From the NCBI GenBank assembly GCA_944327225.1, contig CALVGZ010000005.1, forward strand, positions 29,071-93,070: a DNA stretch of 64,000 bases, read 5' to 3'. The translations under genes were made by a program, and so were the position numbers. The notes under the pieces were generated by a model. That model saw only the letters and a list, made by a program, of their open reading frames with translations. It did no database searches and was not told the origin of the DNA. This stretch comes from Candidatus Gastranaerophilales bacterium. Lineage in GTDB: Bacteria > Cyanobacteriota > Vampirovibrionia > Gastranaerophilales > Gastranaerophilaceae. Shown here one piece after another: positions 56,066 through 63,948 of this stretch (position 1 is the first letter of the stretch; each line of letters starts with the position of its first letter).

Positions 56066-57000
56066 TATTTAAAAAATTCTCCTCTTTGAATTCTTGCACC
56101 ATTTGCCCAATCAAAGGCTTTCATTTCATTTTTCCCTTCGGGTTTAACAGAAATTAATTTTAGTGCATTTTCTAAGCATTTAACAACGATACCGTCTTTT
56201 GATATGTCAATAATTTCACCTATATTTCCATTTTTTTCTTCAATTACTTCGGTTTTTAAAATTTTAATGATTTTACCATTATAAGTCGTTTGGTTTGTAT
56301 TTATTTGATACATTCCTCTTATTTTATTATGTAATGTTTGAGCTGAATTATTCCAATTAATTATCTTTTCTTCTTTTTTTAATTTTTTTGTAAATGTTGC
56401 TTTATTGTTATCTTGCGGAATGGTTTTTAAAGTGTCTTCGAATATACCTTTTAAAGTTTTATCCAGTAATAATGGGGAAAGTTTTGAAATTTTATCCATT
56501 AATTCAATAACATTCATTTCGGGTGTTATTTTTATTTTTTCTTGTAGGCAAATGTCTCCCGCATCAAGTTCAAGAACTGTTTTCATTGTTGTTATTCCGG
56601 TTTCTTGTTTTCCATCAATAATGGCTGATGCAATTGGATTTGCTCCTCTGTATTCAGGTAAAAGGCTTGCGTGTAAATTAATTGTAGCAAATTTTGGAAT
56701 ATCAATAATTTCTTGAGATAAAATTTGTCCAAAAGCAAACGTAATAAAAAAATCAGGTTTCATTTCCTTTAACTTGTCTATTATAGTTTGTTCTTTTGAA
56801 ATTTTATCTGGTTCAAAGACGGTGATATTTTTTTCTTTTGCTATTTTTGTAATTTTGCGTTCAACAATCTTTTTGCCTCGGTCTTGAGCTCTGGCTTTCT
56901 GGGTTATAAGTGCTAAAACTTTATAATCCGGAGAATTTATGAAAAAATTAAAGCTATCAAGTGCAATATCAGGAGTCGCAAAGAAAACAATTTTAATCAT
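56065..57000 (-). CDS. fmt: Methionyl-tRNA formyltransferase
   Basis: Fmt formylates Met-tRNAfMet for initiation. The 311-residue protein has FFATPDIALDSF at the N terminus and the formyl-THF site INLHASLLPEYRGANPI with downstream TGITTM; the C-terminal domain binds tRNA. It lies 2 bases downstream of def and before aroH. All family blocks are in place. Confidence 0.96.
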   Translation of the reverse strand: MIKIVFFATPDIALDSFNFFINSPDYKVLALITQKARAQDRGKKIVERKITKIAKEKNITVFEPDKISKEQTIIDKLKEMKPDFFITFAFGQILSQEIIDIPKFATINLHASLLPEYRGANPIASAIIDGKQETGITTMKTVLELDAGDICLQEKIKITPEMNVIELMDKISKLSPLLLDKTLKGIFEDTLKTIPQDNNKATFTKKLKKEEKIINWNNSAQTLHNKIRGMYQINTNQTTYNGKIIKILKTEVIEEKNGNIGEIIDISKDGIVVKCLENALKLISVKPEGKNEMKAFDWANGARIQRGEFFK

Positions 57001-57002
57001 TT

Positions 57003-57623
57003 CTATTGATTTTCCTCCAACTCCTTTTTTAGTTTTTCAATAACTTCAGGATGTTCTTTTTCGTATTGTTCTATTTCTTTTTCCAAATCTTCTTCATTGA
57101 TTAATTTATCCACTTCAACAGGCGGAAGATTGAATTTTTTAAGAACACTATCCGCTTCAAATCTGTTTCTGCAGTGATCAATGAAAAGTTTTCCGTCTAA
57201 GTGGTCAAATTCGTGTTGTATTGCTCTTGCTAAAAGTTCTCCGTCCCGAGCTTCTTTTACAAAAGGGCGACCGTTTATATCAAGAGCTTTAACCATGACG
57301 TTAGCGTATCTTCTTACATTTGTATATGCTTTCGGAAAACTTAAGCATCCTTCATAGCTGTTTATTGCACCGGATTTTTTAATTATTTTCGGGTTCACAA
57401 AAACAAGAGGGTTAATCGGCCCTGAGGGATCTGATACATCGATTACAAATATTCTTAAATTTTCTCCGACTTGAGGGGCAGCCAGACCAACTCCGTTAGC
57501 ACTATACATGGTATCCAGCATATCCATGATAAGGGTTTTGATTTTTTTAGAAACTTTTGTAACTTCTTTTGATTTTTCTCTTAAAATTGGATTTCCATAC
57601 TCAATAATTTTTAAAATAGACAT
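57003..57623 (-). CDS. def: Peptide deformylase
   Basis: Def removes the N-formyl group from new proteins. The 206-residue protein has the three metal and catalytic motifs GVGLAAPQVG, EGCLSFP and QHEFDHLDG, and a longer Glu/Lys-rich C-terminal tail (about 170-206). It is the first gene of the def-fmt-aroH-M16 run. No ribosome site is visible; an extended -10 type sequence (TGTGATAAT) lies eight bases before the ATG. Confidence 0.95.
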   Translation of the reverse strand: MSILKIIEYGNPILREKSKEVTKVSKKIKTLIMDMLDTMYSANGVGLAAPQVGENLRIFVIDVSDPSGPINPLVFVNPKIIKKSGAINSYEGCLSFPKAYTNVRRYANVMVKALDINGRPFVKEARDGELLARAIQHEFDHLDGKLFIDHCRNRFEADSVLKKFNLPPVEVDKLINEEDLEKEIEQYEKEHPEVIEKLKKELEENQ

Positions 57624-57678
57624 AGTTTTATATTATCACATTTAGTTTTTTTAGTAAAATTTAACAAAATTATACAAA

Positions 57679-57707
57679 TTGCACATTTGAAAAATACATT
57701 ATAGAAT
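57679..57707 (+). promoter_or_regulatory. Sigma-70-type promoter for the pilT-like gene
   Basis: TTGCAC (57679-57684), a 17-base spacer and TAGAAT (57702-57707). The transcript would start near 57714, with a GAGGAG ribosome site just before the ATG at 57729. Confidence 0.6.
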
Positions 57708-57728
57708 ATTTAACTGAGGAGTTTTGAA

Positions 57729-58826
57729 ATGACATTTGATATAGATGATTTTTTAATTAAATCGCAAAAAGCACAAGCATCAGATATTCACTTAAATTGT
57801 AATAAGGTTCCTTCGCTAAGAATAAACGGTGAAATTTATAAAATTTCAACAAATCCCATTACATATTCTGATATTCAGGCAATTTTAGAGAAAACATTGC
57901 CTGTAGAATATAGAAATTATATGAAAGATGCCAAAGATTTTGACTATATTTATGAAATTAAAGGTGTATCAAGATATAGAGTTAATTATTGCAAAGATAT
58001 TTATCATGGAAAATTTACTTTTAGAACTATTCCTTATTACATAAAATCATTGAATGAGCTTGCCCTGCCTGAATATTTAAAAGAATTTACAAAATTTAAT
58101 AACGGAATTGTTTTTGTGACCGGTGCAACGGGTTCTGGAAAATCAACAACATTAGCCAGTATGATTGAAATAATAAATCAAACAAGAAAAGGCCATATTA
58201 TTACAATTGAAGATCCTGTTGAGTTTGTATATGAAGATAAAAAGTCAATAATAACTCAAAGAAGCCTTGATATTGACGTAAAAGATTTTAAATCAGGAAT
58301 TAAATATGCTCTAAGGCAAGACCCTAACGTTATTTTAGTTGGTGAAATACGTGATAAAGTTACACTTTTAAGTGCAATAGAGGCATCTGAAACCGGACAT
58401 CTTGTGTTTTCAACGCTTCACACAAACGGAACAATTCCTTCCATAAATCGTTTAAGGGGTTTTATTGAAGAATCGGGTCAAAATGAATTTATGAAACGTC
58501 TTTCAAATTGTATAAGAGGAATTGTTCATCAGCAACTTGTTCCTACGGTAAATAACGGAACATTAACTCCTGCCGTTGAAATATTAAGTTTTACCTCTAC
58601 TGTTATGGATTATGTAAAAGATGGTAAATTTAATGAAATATATCATTTGATGCAGTTAAGCAAACAACAGAATTTGGTTACAATGAATGCTTCTTTATAT
58701 AATTTGTATGAAAAAAAATTAATAACAAAGGAAACTGCACTGGAATATAGCTTAGAAAAAGTTGAAATGGATCAAATGATAAGAGGTATATATAGAAACA
58801 ACACTGCAGACGACTCAATACTGTAA
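57729..58826 (+). CDS. PilT-like secretion/twitching ATPase
   Basis: A 365-residue hexameric ATPase of the PilT group, which depolymerises type IV pili. Walker A GATGSGKST is at 132-140, the Asp box DPVEFVYEDK, the Walker B segment LRQDPNVILVGEIRD, and the His box STLHTN follow. The AIRNLIRE signature that marks PilT is changed to VMDYVKDGK, so this may be a distant or neofunctional member. It has a good promoter and a GAGGAG site. No other pilus gene is in the window; the next gene encodes a sirtuin-like protein. Confidence 0.85.
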   Translation: MTFDIDDFLIKSQKAQASDIHLNCNKVPSLRINGEIYKISTNPITYSDIQAILEKTLPVEYRNYMKDAKDFDYIYEIKGVSRYRVNYCKDIYHGKFTFRTIPYYIKSLNELALPEYLKEFTKFNNGIVFVTGATGSGKSTTLASMIEIINQTRKGHIITIEDPVEFVYEDKKSIITQRSLDIDVKDFKSGIKYALRQDPNVILVGEIRDKVTLLSAIEASETGHLVFSTLHTNGTIPSINRLRGFIEESGQNEFMKRLSNCIRGIVHQQLVPTVNNGTLTPAVEILSFTSTVMDYVKDGKFNEIYHLMQLSKQQNLVTMNASLYNLYEKKLITKETALEYSLEKVEMDQMIRGIYRNNTADDSIL

Positions 58827-58852
58827 ATAAAACCATAAAAAGGAGAAAAAAT

Positions 58853-60190
58853 ATGGCGCCATTTCCGGAAACAGAAATAATGACAATTAAAAGACTTGAA
58901 GTTGCTTTAAGAAAAATGGACTTAAAACTCTTAAAGGACGGAGCTTACAAACTTCATGAAAAATATCACGGTGGATATAAATTTGAATATTTGGATTTAT
59001 TAAAAGAAATTTTTATGGAAGTAAGCAATAACAGTTCTATTCCGTCCGAGATTAAAGATATTTTAAATCCTACCATAGAAGATATTTTATCCGAACAAGG
59101 TATCGATACGGACACTTCTACTTCTCCGTTTGAATCTGCAAATCAAAACAGAATTTCTAGTTTGACATCTTTAAGTTATAACACTGAGATAAAAGAAGAA
59201 AATCAGGAACAAAAAATAGACGCATTTGAGGCTTTTGGTTCAAAAAATAATGTATCGTTGGCAAATCAATATTCAAATAATCCTATTAATACGGAACCTT
59301 TTAAAGAGTTTTCATCGCCATCGCAAGAGTTTTCTACACCTTCGCAGGAGTTTTCTACACAAAGTCAAATTATGGAAGAAAACAATCAAAATAATGCAAA
59401 TACATTAACGACTCAAAATATAGAAACTGTTACGGAAGTTCAAACAAAAACGATTGCAATATATTATGGGCAAGATAATTCAGCCGATAAGATAAAAAAT
59501 ATTTCAAAATATAAAAAACTGGTTTTTGAAGATGAAAACCAACAACATACAATATCTGAAATTTTAAAATTAATTTGCGAAATAAACACCCAAACAAATA
59601 CAAATGTGTCTGAATTAAAGGGTTTATTTGAACAATTAAAATCAACAAATCATAAATTAAATCTTATTACAAATGTTTCAAGTAAAAATTTAATAAGTTT
59701 ATTTGAAGAAAATAATTTTTCATATACTTTTTTAAATAATAGCGAAACGGCACAAACAAAATTTATACCGTTGTTCGGATTATCTAATTTATTTATTTGT
59801 AAGGAATGTAAGGAAAAATATTTGAGTAAAGATACTAATGTTTCGTCTTTAGTTTTTGAATGTCCGAAATGTAAAAATCCGATGTTTCCTGAATTATATG
59901 CCTGCGGTAATAAGGGTGAAATAAATTTGGAATACTATAATGAAGCATTTATTCAACTTGCAAATTCTGATGTTTGGTTTGTGGTTCACCCTAGTATTAA
60001 CGAAAAAATCACAACAGAGCTGCTTTTAAGTGCATTAAAATTGAATAACAGAATTAAAGAAATTTTTATACTTGATAAAGACATAAATATTCGGGAAAAT
60101 TTCAGAAATATGTTTTTAGCAATTAACAATGAAGTAAAAATAAATACTCAAATAACAGCCTTAGAGGATTTTTTAAATTTGGTGAAATAA
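58853..60190 (+). CDS. Protein with sirtuin-like, probably inactive C-terminal domain
   Basis: A 445-residue protein: an N-terminal helical region (1-75), a Ser/Gln/Asn-rich linker with three 7-residue repeats at 152-172, and a C-terminal region (about 200-445) resembling part of a Sir2 fold. HKLNLITNVS resembles the LITQN block, FIPLFGLSNLFICKEC resembles the ELHG region, and a CX2C-X17-CX2C zinc ribbon has Cys316, 319, 337 and 340, followed by SDVWFVVHPS. The catalytic His is Phe308, the Gln-Asn of TQN are lost, and the GAGxS loop was not found. Deacetylation is unlikely. It lies 26 bases after the PilT-like gene. Confidence 0.6.
   Translation: MAPFPETEIMTIKRLEVALRKMDLKLLKDGAYKLHEKYHGGYKFEYLDLLKEIFMEVSNNSSIPSEIKDILNPTIEDILSEQGIDTDTSTSPFESANQNRISSLTSLSYNTEIKEENQEQKIDAFEAFGSKNNVSLANQYSNNPINTEPFKEFSSPSQEFSTPSQEFSTQSQIMEENNQNNANTLTTQNIETVTEVQTKTIAIYYGQDNSADKIKNISKYKKLVFEDENQQHTISEILKLICEINTQTNTNVSELKGLFEQLKSTNHKLNLITNVSSKNLISLFEENNFSYTFLNNSETAQTKFIPLFGLSNLFICKECKEKYLSKDTNVSSLVFECPKCKNPMFPELYACGNKGEINLEYYNEAFIQLANSDVWFVVHPSINEKITTELLLSALKLNNRIKEIFILDKDINIRENFRNMFLAINNEVKINTQITALEDFLNLVK
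59306..59368 (+). repeat. Three 21-bp tandem repeats in the sirtuin-like gene
   Basis: Units 59306-59326, 59327-59347 and 59348-59368 encode EFSSPSQ, EFSTPSQ and EFSTQSQ in the low-complexity linker. Small slippage-type repeats in frame. Confidence 0.7.
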
Positions 60191-60964
60191 TTGAAAAAAA
60201 ACTTTACAACTGAAGCGATTAATATAAAAAATTATCCTTTAAACGATAATGACAGTATAGTTATAATGTTTTCCAAGTCAAAAGGACTGATTAGAGCTGT
60301 TGCAAAAGGTGCTAAACGTCCAAAATCGAAATTGGGTGCTAGAATTCAGATGTTTATTGCAAATAGGTTAATGCTTTTTGAAGGTAAAAATCTGGATACT
60401 ATTCAAGAAGCACAAAGTTTAAATACTTTTTCAAAAATAAGGGGTGATTTGGATAAGTTATCTTATTCAATGTATGTTGCGGAAATTGTAAATAATTTTT
60501 GTTCAAATAATTATTCTCAAGATGAGAATAATGAAGAAATTTATAATTTAATTTTTAATACATACAACAAAATATCAAATTCAAAAACAAAAGAGGAAAT
60601 ATTGCTTTCGATTTTAAAGTTTCAAATAAAATTGATGGATATTTTGGGCTGGGGAATTGATTTTAAAATGTGCAGTATTTGTCAAAAAGAAATTGAAACA
60701 AATGCTCTTTTTTCTTTTAATCTTGGCAGTTTTGTATGTATAAAATGTGCAAATAGCGATATAAGCTGTATAAAAATTCACGATAAAATCAGAGAATTTA
60801 TGCAAACTCTTTTGATTTCGGATTTTAATTTGAAAACAAAATATGATGAACTTGTAAATATTACGGTTTTAGAAAAATGTTTTGATTTTATGAAAAAATA
60901 TATTGATAATATTTCTCATAAAAAAACAAAAATTTTTGAAGTATTAAATTGTGTGAGTAAATAG
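60191..60964 (+). CDS. recO: DNA repair protein RecO
   Basis: RecO (257 residues) helps load RecA onto SSB-coated single-stranded DNA. The N-terminal OB fold shows TEAINIKNYPLNDNDSIVIMFSKSKGLIRAVAKGAKRPKSK without a break in the family order, and a zinc finger has Cys pairs in CSICQKEIE and FVCIKCAN. Start is a TTG directly after the preceding stop, with GGTGA upstream; no usable ATG exists near it. It sits between the sirtuin-like gene and a glycosyltransferase. Confidence 0.85.
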   Translation: MKKNFTTEAINIKNYPLNDNDSIVIMFSKSKGLIRAVAKGAKRPKSKLGARIQMFIANRLMLFEGKNLDTIQEAQSLNTFSKIRGDLDKLSYSMYVAEIVNNFCSNNYSQDENNEEIYNLIFNTYNKISNSKTKEEILLSILKFQIKLMDILGWGIDFKMCSICQKEIETNALFSFNLGSFVCIKCANSDISCIKIHDKIREFMQTLLISDFNLKTKYDELVNITVLEKCFDFMKKYIDNISHKKTKIFEVLNCVSK

Positions 60965-60971
60965 AAATATT

Positions 60972-61916
60972 ATGGATAAAGTCCTTGTTGTTTTACCTGT
61001 AAGTATAGGCGGAAGATTAACAGTTTCAAGTATTAAGGATGGTTTCATTCAAAATAAGTATATTGTTGATATTTATGATGAACTATATAAAAATAAACTT
61101 GATTTTGATTATAAGAATTATAAATTTATTGTTGGTTATGATTTTTCGCCTGTCAAATTTAAAATTGACAATAATTTAAATATCCCAACCATTGCATATT
61201 TTTCAGATGTTATTCAAGAAAAAACTTCAGGTGTCGGATATTTAGAATATTATAAATATTTAAAAAATGATGATATTTTTGTTTTTTATTGGGACAGAGA
61301 ATTATCAAAAAAAGAAAAAGCGTTTTATTTTCCGCATTTTGTTAATTGTGAAATTTATAGAGAATTAAAACCTTTATCTGAAACATCTTTTGATGTATCT
61401 TTCATGGGAAGGCTTGATACAAAAATCAGGCTTGAAACTTATTTAAACTTAAATAAATATTTTAAAAATTTGAAATTTAGCTGGCATGCTATTGAAAGGC
61501 ATTATTTGGATGCACTTTTAAGATGTGAAAACGATTTTGAAAAAGAAATTTTAAAAAACACATACAAAGGTTTTATTGATAACGAAAACGATATGGCAGA
61601 AGCAATTAACAATACAAAAATTATCTATAATATTAATTCTCAAGGCATAAGCTCGCTTAATTACAGAACTTTTCAGGTTTTAGCTTGCAAAAGACTAATG
61701 ATTTCAGATAAAAGAGGTGAACTTGATTTATTTAAAGGAATTTTACCTTATTATTGCGATTTCAATGATTTAGTTAAAAAAATCGAATTTTACTTAAATA
61801 ATGAAATCGAATACCAAAAAATTACCGAAAAAACCGACAAAATAGTTAAACTAAACCATAATTCAAAAATTTGCGTTGAAAAAATGCTAAAGATGATAAA
61901 TTCAAAAAATAACTAA
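60972..61916 (+). CDS. CgeB-like glycosyltransferase
   Basis: A 314-residue protein of the GT4/CgeB type. It lacks a signal peptide; DVSFMGRLDTKIRLETYLNL starts the second Rossmann-like half, and the C-terminal block NYRTFQVLACKRLMISDKRGELDLF with YYCDFNDLVKKIEFYLNN is characteristic of CgeB/Glyco_trans_1 proteins. It would move a sugar onto an envelope glycan or protein. The donor and acceptor are unknown. It follows recO by 7 bases. Confidence 0.75.
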   Translation: MDKVLVVLPVSIGGRLTVSSIKDGFIQNKYIVDIYDELYKNKLDFDYKNYKFIVGYDFSPVKFKIDNNLNIPTIAYFSDVIQEKTSGVGYLEYYKYLKNDDIFVFYWDRELSKKEKAFYFPHFVNCEIYRELKPLSETSFDVSFMGRLDTKIRLETYLNLNKYFKNLKFSWHAIERHYLDALLRCENDFEKEILKNTYKGFIDNENDMAEAINNTKIIYNINSQGISSLNYRTFQVLACKRLMISDKRGELDLFKGILPYYCDFNDLVKKIEFYLNNEIEYQKITEKTDKIVKLNHNSKICVEKMLKMINSKNN

Positions 61917-61919
61917 AAT

Positions 61920-62138
61920 TTATTTATCAAAATCGAATAAATCAGGAAATTTAATTCCTAAAGCACGTGTTATTTTATAGAGCATTTTTGTTGACGGGTT
62001 GTTTTTTCCGCTTTCCAATTTGCCAACATAAGTTGGATGAATTCCGACTTTTTCAGCTAAATTTTCCTGTGTGAGACCTTTTTCAAGTCTGTATTTTTTT
62101 AAATTTAAACCAAGTTTTGCTAAAAATCTTGTACTCAT
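61920..62138 (-). CDS. XRE-family small regulator
   Basis: A 72-residue helix-turn-helix protein (LKKYRLEKGLTQENLAEKVGIHPTYVGKLESGKNNPSTKML), a Cro/C1-type repressor fold with little else. It ends in PDLFDFDK, the same ending as the regulator at 62503. It abuts a second XRE gene on the minus strand. Target unknown. Confidence 0.85.
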   Translation of the reverse strand: MSTRFLAKLGLNLKKYRLEKGLTQENLAEKVGIHPTYVGKLESGKNNPSTKMLYKITRALGIKFPDLFDFDK

Positions 62139-62143
62139 ATATT

Positions 62144-62407
62144 TTATTCATCAGGTTTTAAGAAGTTTTTAGGCAATTCTTTTTCAAGTAATTTGAAAAA
62201 ATCAATAACAGAAACATCATAAGCCTTTAAAATTTTATACAAAGAATAAAGCCTAACACTTCTTTTTCCATTTTCTAAATCATTCAATGTAGAAGTTGAA
62301 ATATCAAATTCATTACAAAATAGATTTAAACTTTTCTTAGTTTTAAATCTTATATTTTTCAATATTTTTGCAACCGCATTTGATAAAATTTTTTCTTCTT
62401 CTTGCAT
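62144..62407 (-). CDS. XRE-like regulator
   Basis: An 87-residue helix-turn-helix protein (LKNIRFKTKKSLNLFCNEFDISTSTLNDLENGKRSVRLYSL), more divergent than its neighbours. The ATG at 62407 is preferred; a GTG at 62461 would place the upstream palindrome inside the gene. It precedes the 72-residue XRE gene by 5 bases. An 18-bp palindrome lies 34 bases upstream. Confidence 0.78.
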   Translation of the reverse strand: MQEEEKILSNAVAKILKNIRFKTKKSLNLFCNEFDISTSTLNDLENGKRSVRLYSLYKILKAYDVSVIDFFKLLEKELPKNFLKPDE

Positions 62408-62440
62408 TGTTAATATTTTAAATGTATATTTTATTTGTTG

Positions 62441-62458
62441 TATCCCGTATACGGAATA
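62441..62458. promoter_or_regulatory. Palindromic operator candidate between XRE genes
   Basis: TATCCCGTATACGGAATA is an 18-bp palindrome with one mismatched pair (perfect core CCGTATACGG). It stands out in an AT-rich gap, 34 bases upstream of the XRE gene start at 62407, a good position for auto-repression. Confidence 0.5.
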
Positions 62459-62502
62459 CACGTACGAGCAACTTCACTTTTTCTTATTTTATCTAGAATT
62501 TT

Positions 62503-62727
62503 TTATTTATCAAAATCAAACAAATCTTTTTCTGCGACACTCAAAACATCACAAAGAGCAAACAACAACCCTAAACTTATTTTTCTTTTTGCAGTTTCTA
62601 TTTTAGCAAGATGTTCTCTTGATATATTCAAGATTTCAGCAAGTTCATTTTGAGATAATTTTCTTATTTTTCTTGCATTTTGAATATTTTTTCCAAGTTT
62701 AATAAGTTTTGTAGTCTCATTTGTCAT
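62503..62727 (-). CDS. XRE-family small regulator
   Basis: A 74-residue Cro/C1-type helix-turn-helix protein (IQNARKIRKLSQNELAEILNISREHLAKIETAKRKISLGLL). It ends KDLFDFDK like the 72-residue regulator, so the two are likely paralogues. It is the first of three regulator genes in a row on the minus strand. Confidence 0.85.
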   Translation of the reverse strand: MTNETTKLIKLGKNIQNARKIRKLSQNELAEILNISREHLAKIETAKRKISLGLLFALCDVLSVAEKDLFDFDK

Positions 62728-62782
62728 AATTATTATTTTCTGTTATATTTTAATAAAAGTATGTAGTCTAATAGAGAACAAA

Positions 62783-63124
62783 ATGGACAAAACAAAAAAA
62801 ACAATACTAATAGACCTCGATGGTGTATTAAACAATTACAAAGGCGATTTTAATATAGCTGAAATTCCCTCAATCAAAAGCGGTGCAAGGGAATTCTTGA
62901 TTGAACTTTCCAAAGATTTTAATATCAAACTTTTTACAACAAGAAATAAAATCCTTGCTTCAAGATGGATTATAAAAGAAAAACTCGATGATATTATAAT
63001 CGATATTACAGATAGAAAAGAATTATGTTATTTGTTTGTTGATGATAGATGTATAAATTTTTGCGGAGATTATAATAATTTACTAGATGAAATTAAAAAT
63101 TTTAAACCGTGGTATAGAAAGTAA
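62783..63124 (+). CDS. Small HAD-superfamily phosphatase-like protein
   Basis: A 113-residue protein with HAD motifs: DLDGVLNN (nucleophile Asp and acid), LFTTRN (motif II Thr), and FVDDR (motif IV). It is shorter than most HAD enzymes and lacks a cap, resembling small nucleotide or 5'-nucleotidase types (such as phage 5'(3')-deoxynucleotidase). Substrate unknown. It ends in a bidirectional terminator. Confidence 0.7.
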   Translation: MDKTKKTILIDLDGVLNNYKGDFNIAEIPSIKSGAREFLIELSKDFNIKLFTTRNKILASRWIIKEKLDDIIIDITDRKELCYLFVDDRCINFCGDYNNLLDEIKNFKPWYRK

Positions 63125-63164
63125 TTATTTATCAAAAAAATTAAGCTTTAATTTAAATTCTAAT

Positions 63165-63190
63165 AAAAACGAGGCATTTGCCTCGTTTTT
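63165..63190. terminator. Bidirectional terminator
   Basis: An 11-bp stem (AAAAACGAGGC, 63165-63175 with 63180-63190, four-base loop) between convergent genes; the plus strand has TTTTT after the GC core, and so does the minus strand. It overlaps the stop codon of the YtxH gene. Confidence 0.85.
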
Positions 63191-63455
63191 AAGCTTCTTG
63201 ATTTTTATTTTTATCAATCATTCCTTGGATTTTATTAATTAATTCTTCACCTTTTTTGGTCATTTCATTGCTTATGTTTTCTGCTTTTTGTTGAATTTCT
63301 TTAACTGCACTTTGCGCTTTGTCATAAGCTTTTTGAGATGAATCTTTAATCATTTCGCGAGTTTCTTCACCGGATTGCGGAGCAAGTAATATTCCTGCCA
63401 AAGCTCCCACTACACCGCCTACTACAAAACCTGCTATAAATTTACCTGCTGACAT
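63189..63455 (-). CDS. YtxH domain protein
   Basis: An 88-residue protein with an N-terminal membrane segment with GxxxG packing (FIAGFVVGGVVGALAGILLAP), then the YtxH mark PQSGEETREMI and a Lys/Glu-rich coiled coil. YtxH proteins are associated with general stress in Bacillus, with no firm function. It follows a DUF948-type gene, a pairing common in other bacteria. AAAGGAAA precedes the ATG. Confidence 0.85.
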   Translation of the reverse strand: MSAGKFIAGFVVGGVVGALAGILLAPQSGEETREMIKDSSQKAYDKAQSAVKEIQQKAENISNEMTKKGEELINKIQGMIDKNKNQEA

Positions 63456-63470
63456 AATATTTTCCTTTCT

Positions 63471-63827
63471 TTATTGTTTTTTAAATAAACCTAAACCAAA
63501 AGAAATGCCTTTTATTATTCCTTTTGAAAAACTTTTTAATTTTCCGCCCAAACACGCACTTGCACCAAGTAAAGAAGAAATGCTTGCTTTTGTACTTTGA
63601 AACTTGGAATCTGCAGAATTTGCAATTGAATTAATTGATTTAGCGGCTTCTTTTAATTCTTTCAAAGTCGGTTCGATTTCTTTTTGAACACTTGATGCAA
63701 TTACATTTGCATTGTCTGTTAATTTTGTAACACTAACTATTAATTTGCATACAAAAATTGTTAACACTACAAGACAAATAACGCTTGTAAACATCAATAT
63801 TGAAAAACTTACACTAGCTTCAGGCAT
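63471..63827 (-). CDS. DUF948-like membrane protein
   Basis: A 118-residue protein with an N-terminal membrane helix (ILMFTSVICLVVLTIFVCKLI), a polar helical segment (about 33-80) and a Gly/Lys-rich, hydrophobic C terminus (GIIKGISFGLGLFKK). The layout matches DUF948 proteins encoded next to YtxH. It overlaps no other gene and is 15 bases ahead of the YtxH gene. Function unknown. Confidence 0.65.
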   Translation of the reverse strand: MPEASVSFSILMFTSVICLVVLTIFVCKLIVSVTKLTDNANVIASSVQKEIEPTLKELKEAAKSINSIANSADSKFQSTKASISSLLGASACLGGKLKSFSKGIIKGISFGLGLFKKQ

Positions 63828-63833
63828 ACTTAC

Positions 63834-63948
63834 CTACATTTCTTCTACATTTGTTTCATTGTTTTTAGCTTTTGCTAATTGTTTAGCTTTAAGATACTCA
63901 TTAAATTTTTTATAGGCATCTTCAATTTTATCTTTAGAATTTTTAATT
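63834..63948 (-). CDS. Partial protein, 3' end only (truncated by adapter)
   Basis: The minus strand carries 37 codons ending in TAG at 63834 (EDAYKKFNEYLKAKQLAKA, then NETNVEEM at the end), highly charged and helical. The open frame runs rightwards into adapter sequence, so the start and most of the gene are missing. Its position before DUF948 and YtxH genes suggests the same operon. No family can be assigned. Confidence 0.5.
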
